64,000 bases of DNA, from NCBI RefSeq assembly GCF_037126465.1, contig NC_088206.1, positions 50,572,841 through 50,636,840 on the forward strand, read 5' to 3'. The DNA comes from Ornithodoros turicata (taxonomy: Eukaryota > Arthropoda > Arachnida > Ixodida > Argasidae). Shown here one piece after another: positions 43,101 through 55,100 of this stretch (position 1 is the first letter of the stretch; every line of letters starts with the position of its first letter). A model generated the notes under the pieces. That model saw nothing but the letters and a program-made list of their open reading frames with translations. It was not told the origin of the DNA and searched no databases. Both the position numbers and the translations under genes were made by a program.

Positions 43101-46100
43101 AATTACAAAATTTCTTGTTCCGTTTCACCAGGAAAGCCACAATGCTACAGTTAGGGCATGGCGTTTCCAGGTAAATCTTGATATATGCCATCTCATAAAT
43201 GGGACAAATGAGAAGGAGCACAGCAGAATTACAGCTAGACATATAATTTTGTCATGCATATGCAATGTAGGTGCAACATGGTGTAACGCTAACCAATAAC
43301 TTCTTCATGCTATTATGTGGTGAAACCTGCATGCGTAAAGACCAGAGAAACATCCCTTCCTTAACTGTTCTGAGAATGGAATACACGAGCAGATGAACAC
43401 TACACAGCCTTCAATGTGTAAGAACATGAAAGATTGAAACATGACAGTTGTCGAAAAAGCAAGACAGAATTGAACCATGCACCTCTTCATTGTCAGTCAA
43501 GTGCACTAGCCAGTACATTACACTGCTACAGCCTACTGACAGCTTGTCAAAGGATATCACTCAATTAACAGGACACGCACTCACTCACATTCTCTCGTAC
43601 AATAGTGTGTCTCACACACATACATACAACACAGGATCAGGCAGTAGCATGCACAGAGTCTTTTATCTATATGCGCTCTAGAATATCTCGTACCCCCTAC
43701 AAGGTTCCGTAAGAGAACGAGTGAGGCTGATGTCACTTGTGACGTCAATGACGACCACAGAAGTGTTAATTGGGTGGCTAATGATATGATGTCAACTGGA
43801 TCAACTGAAATGGCTGAAGAGTATGTGGTCAGCAGCACACCGTGGCCACAGCAGACAAATTCTTAGTGACAAATGACGGCTCATTTCCCTGCCATGTGAC
43901 ATCAGAAGATCGGGATGCTCGTCCAGAGCCACATCGCATCATGAGCAATTAAAATGTGGCAAGGCAGCTGCGGGAATTGAACTACGCATCTCTCGAGTGC
44001 CGGTCAAATGCGTTAACCAATTACGCTAAGCATGCATCGACTTTCCAATGACTTAATTACCGAAAGGGCCTTATTCAACTGACGGGACACTCACTCACTC
44101 AATCTCAGTTTCAAAATCAGAACAGTTACTTTCCATCGCATCATGACTTCCTGACTTTTCAATATGTAAATATGTAATGTCAATGTTTTTGTAAATTGAA
44201 TCATGTGAAAATATTTTCCATCATTGCTCGTGATAGACTGCTTGGTGAATTATGCGGGTCCTTTTAGCACAGGAAACCATATCAGCTTGGTGCTTGAGCG
44301 CTGTATTTGTGAAAGGCATTTAACCAGAAAAAGTCAAGCAACAACTGCAGTCATCCTGTGATCCACACTAATGTTTGTGATTTCCGTTAGCAAACTTGAA
44401 GGTGCACCAATGCAGTGCTTGCAATAGACTTCAGATTCTATCATAAAGAAAAGTAGTAAGAAAGGATACAGCTCATGCTCTTATGAAGGAGATGGTAGTA
44501 CAGAAACTTACTGCAGCATCTTCAGCCATCCCCAGCATCCTACAATCCAAGAAATATTGCATTATGTGTGCAGGTAGCTCCAGTAAAGAATTTGTATTTC
44601 ATCATATGCTGAAGAAAGTAGATTATGTTTGGGTAGGTGCTTAATGTATCACATTTGAAGGTCCACAAATGAGATTCTTGTTTGTTTGGAAAACAAACGG
44701 CTAATTTGCATGATATCATGAAAAATGAGATACTGTAAAGGTGACTACTTGTTAATAATTCTCAAATTAGGATGAAAGAACATGAAAGAACTGATGTTCT
44801 GAGGCTGGAACAACATAGAAGGGACAAATACTTACAAAGCCTCAATTCCTCGAGTCCTACAGCTGGCTAACCTTTTCAGTGACTTTCATCTTTCATCGTC
44901 AAATTAGGATGGAGGCATGTTTGGGAAATATTTTGAGGGCAATTAATTTTGTGGTACAAGCTTGTTGATGTTGCACCATGAATAAGGCCCTCGGTTTCCC
45001 GCGATTCCGCGATATTTCGCGGAATTCAGAATAAATCGCGGAATCCTTCGTTTGGCACATAATTTCACCCTTATGTTTAGGGGTGTGCGGATATTTGAGT
45101 TCTCGAATTCGAATCGAATATCAATCACTCGAAGTATTCGATTTGCGAATCGAATACCCAATATTCGGTTTTCCGGACATTCGACTATTCGACTAATACA
45201 AACGACACCTCCCGAATGTGGGCTTCACCTGACGCTTCCCTCCATGAGGTGAAGCCTGCTCTACAAAATTGAAGCCTGCTTTACGAAATTGTCCATGCTG
45301 CAGGACAAACACAGACAGATTGTAGTTTAGTTTAAGATAACGTTAGCCCAAGTTTATTGTGCATAGTTCGCCTGAGGAATGGGCGGCATCCCTCCCGTGT
45401 GCAGTTTAGCGGTGGCAGTGGGGGATTTTGATTTGATGTCTGGGAGGTTGCCTTCATAAAGTTGACTCTTAAATAATGCCTACAGCTAAGGAACAAAAAA
45501 AGGGTTCCTAAAGACATAACTTCCCCATGACACGTATTGTAAACTCCTTCCTATAAAGTTCCTATAAACACTGTAGATGCTGAAAGATCTTTCAAAAGGT
45601 ATAAAATGACTGCAGGCAACAGACCGCACCAGAGGAGAACACAAGATATCATTATGTAATGCAGAGCCACAACACTGCTTTGAATCTGTAATTTTATAAA
45701 ATATTTTTTGTTCTCACATTATCCAAGAAAATAAAGTGTTTCCTGTTTCAAGCATCCATTGAAAATCGCTGAATTTTCAAGTCAGTGCCGCAGAATTTTG
45801 AATTTGCCGCAGCAGAAAACCGAGGGCCTTAACTATGGAGCTCTAGACATGTGGCACTTGGAGAACTATTGGTGCAATGAAGTGATGATGTCTTCCTTCT
45901 GTACACGCAAGCTACAGTGCTAGGGCTGTGAGCAAGCACTACTGCGCACATTTCATGTTGATGATGATGATGATGATTCGATTTTAATGGCATACAATCA
46001 GCTAAGGCTATAGCATATTTCATGTCTTTGCAGTGCACAGGGCCAAGAGTTTCCTTCAGAAACTCTCGGATAACAATTTCACGTATGGGTTCATTCCTGC

Positions 46101-49100
46101 CACTAGTGAGCTCCAGCCAAATTTCATTTCATTTCATTTTATTACCTTAAGGACCCTTTACACAAGGGTGTTACATAAGGGGGGAACAAGAGGAACAAAT
46201 GATCTCGTTGTGACCGAACTATACCAGGCAGCCATGAGATCTCTTCACAGTGAGGTATTTGGGACAATGGCAATGAGACAGCAGCTCTGGAGAGTTTGTG
46301 AAAGCTGACGGACAGTGTGAAGGAGCCCACTGAGGCCTACACAGAATTCCAAGCCCAAGATGGCGATATACGAGGGGTGTTCAAGTCAAACTGGGACTTT
46401 TCATTTTTCGGAAAACTAAAGTGAACTTACAGGCAAGAAATTCGTTTTATTTTTCAACGTAATCTCCAGCTGCACTTGCACTTGTCCCAGCGTTTCACGA
46501 GGCCTTGGATGCCAGCAGCGTAGAAATCCTTACTGGCGCATAGCAGCCATGATCGGACCGCATTCTTGACCTCGTCGTCGCAGCTGAAGTGGCGGCCCCC
46601 AAGGAACGCCTTCAGTGGCCCGAAGAGATGGAAATCGCTGGGGGTGAGGTCTGGACTGCAAGGGGGATGTGGCAGCAACTCCCAGCCAAGTTCCTGTATG
46701 GTGCGTGCCATGAGATGCACGGTATGCAGGCGAGCATTGTCCTGTAGGAGGAGGACTCCTTTGGTGATGAGGCCCAGCCACTTTTGCTTCAGCGCCTTAT
46801 GCACATCCCTGAGAACATGGCAGTAATATGCACCATCCATGGTGGTACCACTGGGCAGAAAATCAACGTGAACAACGCCAGCCTTGTCCCAGAAAACAGT
46901 GGCCATGACCTTACCCGCAGACGGGGTGCTTCGGAACTTCTTGGGAGCTGGCGAGCCCGGATGCTACCACTGTTTTGATGCGCGTTTAGACTCAGGAGTG
47001 AAATGGTGCACCCACGTTTCATCGCACGTGATGATCCGATCAAGGAACGGCTGTCCTTCAGTGTCGAAACAGTACCTTAGCTCTTGGGAGATTTCCAGTC
47101 TTCTCTGCCGGTCAAACACGGAGAGCTGCCTCGGGACCCAACGGGTGCTAACTTTCCAAAACTGGAGGTGTTCATGAATGGTAGTGTTCAACGTTCCCAC
47201 AGAAAGGTCCGTCTTTCGAGCCAGTTCGAGACATGTTACCCGTCGGTCCTTGAGGATCAGGCGCTCCACAAGTTGGATGTTCTCAGGAACTCTGACACTG
47301 GGCTCTGAGCCGCCCTGGCCAGGATCGTCCTGCACTGATGTACTTTATTTCAGATGACTTTACGCCTTCATTCACGAGAAACTTCATGACAATTCGCTGT
47401 TCGATGTGCACGCTCACCTCGCTGTTGGCCATCTTGTCCAGCACGTGTCTTCTGTTTTGCACAAACTTTGGACCGCCACGTGGTGAACGCAGAGGCCTGT
47501 CGCGTGTGAAAATGACGAAAAGGAAGTAGCGCGAGCCATTTGTACACTCAGGAGACAGAAAGTCCCGGTTTGACTTGAACACCCCTCGTATGTGCCATGT
47601 TCACGCAAGCAGGCATCTCCTGTGCCAATGTGCAGGAACAGAACATTGAACAAGTGTGACTTAAGTGATGAGAGTATGTGGAACCAATATTCAGCAGTTG
47701 AAAAAACATTAGAATGCAGGACTATCCTTGCGTTTGCTGACCAAGAGCGAGGGAGGCTCCGCCTCCTGTATGCCGGCCAATAGGAGGATGTTAAGGGCAG
47801 GCACTTCCCGAGCCTCTGCTCTCGCCTAAGAGATGGCGCAGCATTACCGTCGTTTCGCGTGTCATAAGGCTTCTGCCATGGCGCACCAATCTAACCAATT
47901 GCTTCGCCGTCCGTCAACATGGGAACGAGGCCAAGGGGGAGTCGCGCGTACGCCGGTTAACGGGCGGCGAAGCCGTTGGTTAGATTGGTGCGCCATGGCA
48001 GAAGCATTGTGGCAGGCAAGTTGAGTTACTTCAAACGTATTAAAGGCAACCTCCGTGGAGCAAATTTTTTGCAACGAAGTTCGCGCGGCAGCCTGCCACG
48101 CGCGTTCCGCCACCAGTTGTTCGCCCGCACCAGCTCCATGGGACGAAAAACCAGCGGATGGCGTCGAGAAGTCATGCTGTGATGTCACTGTTGCCAGAGC
48201 ACAAGGTGAAAGCTTAGTGAAATCAGTTGCTCGAAAAAATGCATTTAATGCCACAAATTTTGCAACTAAATCCAACAACTGTCTGAAAAGATGCGCCCAG
48301 TAATGTACTGAAAGGCGTATTCACTACTGCGAAAGGAAAACATGTTTCTTGGCAGAGAATGCCTCACGTTCTAGCGATGCAGTTGGCGAAACAGCGAGCC
48401 GACGACAGCATCCAGTTGCAAGACGAGGACGATGACGATGATTCACGAGAGCAGACAACCACGTGCAGGCGATCTGGCGTAGATTCTTAGCAGAAGAGCG
48501 CTTTGATTAGTTCATCTGCAGTTGACGCTTCCAGAATCGCAGACGCTGGGCGAAAATATCTGGTCTGGGCAGATCGGTGGCGGACGCTCACATTTTTTAC
48601 GTCTCGTGCAGGGCGAAGTTCACAGCTTTTTCGCTGTACATTCGCTCCATGGAGGTTGCCCTTTAATCTTATTTGTTCCAAATTCCAGTGCCACTATTTT
48701 TCTGTCATCATTACCAATATTTTGCAAAAAAATGCTGGGCACAAAATTTGCAAACATTTGGTGCTCACAAAAATTAGTATGAGGATGCTTGATTTCATTG
48801 AACCTGTTTAAGAGGAGATGAACCACATAAATGCCTCCTTGAAGGACATTTAAGTACATCATCGTCATCATTCATATTCGCTAGATGCCCAGCAAAAAGT
48901 TTGTGCAACATATACTTACGCAAATGTATTCATAACCTCAACATTGTCCTTGACCATGCGGAGATAGCTGAGATAATGGGATGCAGCACGTGGCTTCAGC
49001 AGCAGCTCCTGGTTGAATAATGCTGGCTTCAGTGTTCGCTTAAGAAACAACAGTACCTGTACATAAAGAAAGAAAAAAAAAAGAAGCAGTACGTATTATT

Positions 49101-52100
49101 ATTGCAGTATCTCCAAGCTTGCCATGTGGTTCCCTCCAATCACAAATACAGACTTACAAGTACAATAACATTTCCATCTTGTAACTGAAGTGCTTCATCA
49201 AGAAGTTCGACCTTGTCTTCCTTGGATCTGTGCTGTTCTATAAAATATGGCTGAACATATGTTACTTCTGTTAGTTAAACTGGCACTTAGGATGCTGCAT
49301 ATTTGTTATCTTACCTGTCCTAAAATAATATTCTGGACAGTCTCTTTTGGTGTTGTAATCCGAGCAGTTATTGCGCTAGATGACTGCAAAAGCGAAAAAA
49401 TATGACTGACAACTGCTGGAACACGCCGACAAGTTCTACATACGGCTCCAAAGTATGCGACTACATATGAGAGGTGGGGAAAATAATGCAATGTGACAAT
49501 CAGGTCTAATGGGTGCCAATTTGCACTAACTGCTTGGCAGGGGGGGCAGTATTTTGTATTATAATAAGAACACGTAATACTTTGATTCTGAGGTATTATA
49601 ATACTAATACTTCTGTGCATTACACGAGTAATAGTAGTAATACATTGATACGTAACTTGGGGAGAAAGAAAGGAAAAGAAAAGAAAAGAAGAAATATATA
49701 CAATTTGCGCATTACTTATCGAGGCAGTCATTCTCCAATGACATTTTATTTCAGATGCTTACATTTTTAGCATGTTCTCAAAGGGGTATAGCCCTCTATA
49801 GGGCATGACCTTTCCGACTACGATGAGATATAGCGCTGATTAATTCGATCACAGTGAAGAGCTTGCTCTCAGTGTGGCAGAGTCTTGATTTCGTCCAGTG
49901 TGAATGATAAAACATGGGCCGTTCAAAAGTGTGTGACTGTCCATAGTGCAACCCTGTACAGGGGTGACTGGACTGGACGCACTCTTTCATATGACAAAGG
50001 GCTTGCAAAGGGATGCCTCATCCTTACGGACGCTGAACTGGAAGGAATGCTAGGAAGCCTCCAGTAACATCTGGCCCTGAGGTCACTCCCTTTGGGATAA
50101 ATTTGGGGCAGGGGAATAATAGGGGCCTTGTTCCTGTCCAAATGCTTGTGGGACACGAAAAATTACTGATAAAGTGCACTGGTGACACTTAGCAGGTCGG
50201 ACCTACGACCTCTGGGAAAGTATTACACCTTCAAAAGTATTATAATACAAGTAATACCTGCATTTTGTGTATTATAATACAGATACAAATACATTTCAAA
50301 AATGAGTATTATAATGCACAGTACAAATACTCAAAAGTATTACAGTAATAGTATTATAATACGAAGTATTACTATTACTGCCCACCCCTGCTGCTTGGGC
50401 ACTTTGCACTGTGACAAACGTTGAGGCTATAAAGAAAATTGTGATGCTGAACGCCTTTGTTTTTCCTCTAACTAAGAGTGCAGTCAATGTGCCAGCATTT
50501 ACAAGTGTGGGAAGATGACGGCTCTTTTTAATGTGCTAGCAATAGGCGTGTCAAAATGGTGTATGGGTGTGTGTGTATGTGTATGAGATGGTGAAGCCTC
50601 ACCGAGACGAAGGTATAAGTGGACATGTAAAGGGGATATAAGAGGGTAAATGTAAATAGAGGTAAATGATTTGAAATTGAAGTAGTCAAAGGTAATTTAG
50701 CGTAAGAGGTAAGAGCAATTGAAGGTAATTAGAGGTAATTAAAGGTAATTAAAGGAAGAAAGTTGCGTTTAAAGGTAATGAATATAAGATATATGTAATT
50801 AAGAGAAAGATTAAATGAAATTAAAGATTGCCGAAGGGAACCGAGAAGATTACCAAAGGGAAGATTAAGGGAATTACAGGGTAATTGAATAGTAATTGAG
50901 GCTAATTAAAGATTAATGAAATGGACTTACATATAGTAACTGTAGGTGTTGAACCGGAAGTCAAGCATAGACCGGAATTGGACAACTAGAAGTCGAGTTG
51001 GACCGGATGTGGATACCGGAAATCGAGTATAGACGGGAAGCGGACAACCGAAGTCGGGTTTAGACAGGAAGTGGACAACCGGAAGTTGGGTTTAGACCAA
51101 ATGTAGATACCCGGAAGTCAAGTATGGACCGGAAAAGGCACTTAATGCTAACGCATTTCTCTCACATTTACCGCTAAATTGCCACTGTTTTTTTTTTTTT
51201 ACACATCCCATGCAAACAACAACCTACTGATAAAGAGCCTTGCACTGAAATGTCACCTTTTTGCTTCAATGCAATTTCTAAACTTCCCACACGTGGCACA
51301 AGGACCAAAGACCTTTTCTAAACACTGGCAATGACAATCGACAGCATCATGTGCCATCACAATGGGTGCAGGGGTCTGTTTTTGTTTCTAAGTATGCATC
51401 ATAGGCTACCAATGTGCCCAGTGTACAAAACGTACATAATAAAATATTAATTAATTAATTCTTAATTTATATACAGGAATGGATGATATAGACGTGAAAC
51501 TGCTGCATAAATTACTTGCAAAAATAGAGCAGAAGGTTTAAAGGTGGAGAATCCAGCGCTTCGGTGAAGGGAGACTGTAGCAAACGCCACAGGTTGAGAG
51601 CCATCTATATTTCAAAGTCATGTGAAACTGCAATTACTATAAGATAGGCAAACAAGCCAAGGCAGGCTTTTTTGTGAATTACTTATTTACTTGCTGCAAT
51701 TATTAGCCTCTGTTCTAGCCTGCAGAAAATCGCAGTGAGTTGACGGTGGCATAACCGTGCTACCTTCATGAAACGGCTTTGAAGGCTGTTTGTCCAGAGT
51801 ACATTTTTATCAACATGTGTGAAGTTTCGTCTCCACAAGTTCGCCTCTCTGCATGCACTGCCGACACACTTCATTGCTCAAGGAGGACAAAGTATAAATC
51901 ACTGCCTTGTAAGCACGCTTGTAAAGAAGTTGACTGAAATAGGCAGAGATAGCTGGCCAATGAAACCAACACTTCTACTCGTGATGCCACACAGAGTTGA
52001 GTGATATAATAAACATAGATGTCGATTGTGAATTTATTTCTTATGCGGACGATACAAGTGTGTTTTTCAGTGGTTCTGAAATTGATGTAATAGCCGCTGC

Positions 52101-55100
52101 TGCTAACGAGATGCTTTGCTACTTCGAAAAATTGTTTAATTTAAACTCTTTACGCATTAATAGTAGTAAAACTAAGCCAATCATATTTCGACCAAAGAAC
52201 AAGAGTGTTAGTCTAAATAAAGAGATAGTATATCTCGACAATCCTCTTGATATTGTAAAATCCATCAAATGTGTAGGTGTCATCTTTAATGAACAGTTGC
52301 TATGGGATGAACACATTGAATACGTCCAGAATAAATTGTGCAAAATATTAAGTATGACCGCTAGTCACAGACACATTTCCTTTTTGAATTAAGCTACTAC
52401 TATACCATTCACTGTTTATGTCTCACCTAAACTATTGTCATTTAGTCTGGGGTACGACAACTAAAAATAATCTAAATAGGCTTTTACTCGTGGTCAATAT
52501 TGGTTATTGTGACTCTGTGAAAGCATATTTTAAAAAGTTTAATCTTGTAAGTGTGTTAAATCTATATAACTATCGCTTAATATGTATGTACAAAAAAATG
52601 CCCAAATTTTCTATTTCAAAAAATGTATTTACATTAGAGGCAAATGATTTCCCATGAAACATTCGGCAAAAACAAAAATGGAAGCTTCCGCGTTTATGTA
52701 CAAATTATGGTCAACAATCACTCTCGTAGAGTCTAGCTTTTATCTTAAATAGATTCTTTGAACATGGCATCGAAGTTGAGCCATCTCATTTTCTCGGGTT
52801 GCAGTCACCTCTGGAATTGTGATAATGTGTTTTATATGTGTATTGTGTATGATAACTGGGCATTGTTTTCTTGTTTCTTATTTCTTACCATGCTAGTTCG
52901 AATTGTAAACTTTGGCATTGTTTCATGTTTCTTACTGTGCTAGTTCGAAGTGTAAACTTTAGGGACTGGAACTTGTCAAGCTGTCCTACAGCTTTTTTTC
53001 CCCATCGCCACATCCTAAAAGATGAGATAAAAATTGAATTGAAAAAAAAAGTTGCTCCAGATGGAGCCTTTCCCTTCACCTTCAGAAGTGTGCGTGACAT
53101 AAACTGTGCTTTCTGAGCTCTCAATACAAAAAAGTTATCCATGCATAACTTATAGGTATATGTATGTATATTGAGCTATCATCCAGTTGAAGAGTGAATC
53201 AACAAAGTTATTAAAAATAACATTGCTCACTGAAGAAGTGCTCTTGATGGCCGTGATGTGCTTTTGTATGTCGCCAACATCAAATGCTCGTAAGGTCGAC
53301 GATGCTGAAAAAGCTAGAGAAATTTAGTTTGCATTTTTTCCGCAACACAAAACCCATATTACCAGTTCCAGATGCATACTGGAGGTCTGCTTTCTCAGAA
53401 GGAGATGGGCCACGTTTCGAACTACTCAGTTGCTGTTGTGCAGGACCCTTTGGCATTTCATCCTCCTTGGACAGATTAAAATGACATTTACCACAACGCC
53501 AGTGAAGCAGATTCAAAGACAGACAGTTGGCGTGATTGCATGAAGGTGGTAATTGTCAATTTGGCATGCAAACCTGGATATATCGACTGTAAAGGAGGTT
53601 TACAGAACAGAAATAAGTCACTAGGATCAGGTAGTTCAGACGACAGCTGTCGGCAATTTAGGAAGAGGGTGGCAGCTCAGTCAAGTATGTAAACTGAATT
53701 CGGCGCTCTTGGGTGCCTCAGTTGATTATTGTGTAAACCACTGCCCGTAAACTGTCACGATGGGGCTTTCAGTTAACGTATTGGCAAAAAAATATACATA
53801 TACTGATGTTTCATGAAAATCCATAGCTGAACAATCCAGAAACAGGTGATGCTATCGAATATAGCTTTCGTCTTCTTTTCTTTTTTTCTTTTTTTTGTAA
53901 ACACCCTTGAGGCATCAGCCAAGAACTGAGCAGTGAATAGCTCATTTGTACACACTCATTAATGAAATGATACCCCTAACTTTTAAATTTTTCTTCTGAC
54001 ACTTTCAGAACCCTTGCCTTAGCAATCAAAACCATCAGGGAAAAATAATCCAGAACAAAAATTGCAGCCTACCAGTGCACTCTTTCGCTCAGCTATCCGG
54101 CAGTCAATTACGCGATCCTGGTTCACACCGGAGGGTGATGGAAGATAAGGAAGAGACGCTTCTTTCTTCTTCTCAACCTGACTAGTACACAGCGGTCGTG
54201 GTGCATTCATCAGCACGATAAAGGCGCCCTATCTCGCCTAGTGAACGACAGCATCACGAGTGCTGTGTACCGGTCGGGTAGAGAAATAATACCATCTCGT
54301 CCGTACCGTAGCATCTCTTGTGGCTGTTCCTCATCTCCCGTCACCCCCGCGTGTGAACTAAGTGGATGAACATGGATTTGACAGCCAGAGAGTGCATTGG
54401 TATGCTGGGTTTCTTTCTGGAAAATTTTTAATTGAAGGTTCTGATTGGTAAAACAGGCGTTCCGAAAGCGTCTGAAGCAAAATTTACAAGTTGAGGTTTT
54501 TATTTAATGAATGAGTTAATGCATATGGGCTGCTCACTGCTCAGCACTTGGGCGATGCCTCGAGGATATTTATCAAAACAAAAAATTATTTGATAGCGTT
54601 GGCCGTATCTGAAGTATTCAGCTGGGGAATTTTTGTGTAGCTGAGGCAGGCTACGAGCATGCTGGGATATACAGGGTGTTACCCTATAGAAGTCTACCCG
54701 TGCCGCCAATTACTCAATGCAGGTGGCACATTGTGCGGTCTTCATATAAAGCTCATAAGGACATTTAATCTTGGTAAATTTCGAAGTGATTGAGTGCTGC
54801 AGCACGAAGTTATAACTCAAAACATGCAATTCCCGTAGTCAAAACAATCAAGATGGTGGCGTTGAGAAGAGCAGTTGACATGCTGCTACCCAGACGGCGA
54901 CGTGTCGCATATCTTGCCAGCCGGATGGAACTGCAGTTTTCATTTGGCTTTTGTGTAACTGTCGTATTTTACTCAAAAGTAAGCAACGTGAGGAATGAAA
55001 ATGCCGACGTACTCAGCAGACGACACCCAAAAGGGATGTCTTCTGCTTACTGGCAGTAAAATAACATAACGCGGGGACGTCTCTGCCTGGATGGATGGAT

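Larger units (their letters stand above)
44540..48919. other. VIPAS39: Large VIPAS39 intron with several elements
   Basis: Holds a composite SINE scrap (44786-44905), a TIR element (44984-45830), a frame-shifted mariner (46371-47588), a hairpin (47869-48005) and a TIR element at about 48040-48666. Confidence 0.75.
49384..53362. other. VIPAS39: VIPAS39 intron with hAT element, tandem repeats and LINE remnant
   Basis: Contains the hAT element (49538-50390), two tandem repeat arrays (50635-51135) and a LINE remnant (51990-53055). A small extra linker exon may be hidden here, because the candidate exon at 53363-53465 ends in a phase that does not fit the next known exon. Confidence 0.65.

Noticed and set aside
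43860..44110. tRNA gene
   Set aside because: A and B boxes are recognisable, but there is no full cloverleaf and a SINE body follows.
50635..51135. Regular repeats considered as a CRISPR array
   Set aside because: Units are contiguous and degenerate without spacers, and the genome is eukaryotic.
52418..52657. Independent small gene
   Set aside because: It is the downstream part of the LINE reverse transcriptase, in another frame from the YADD fragment.
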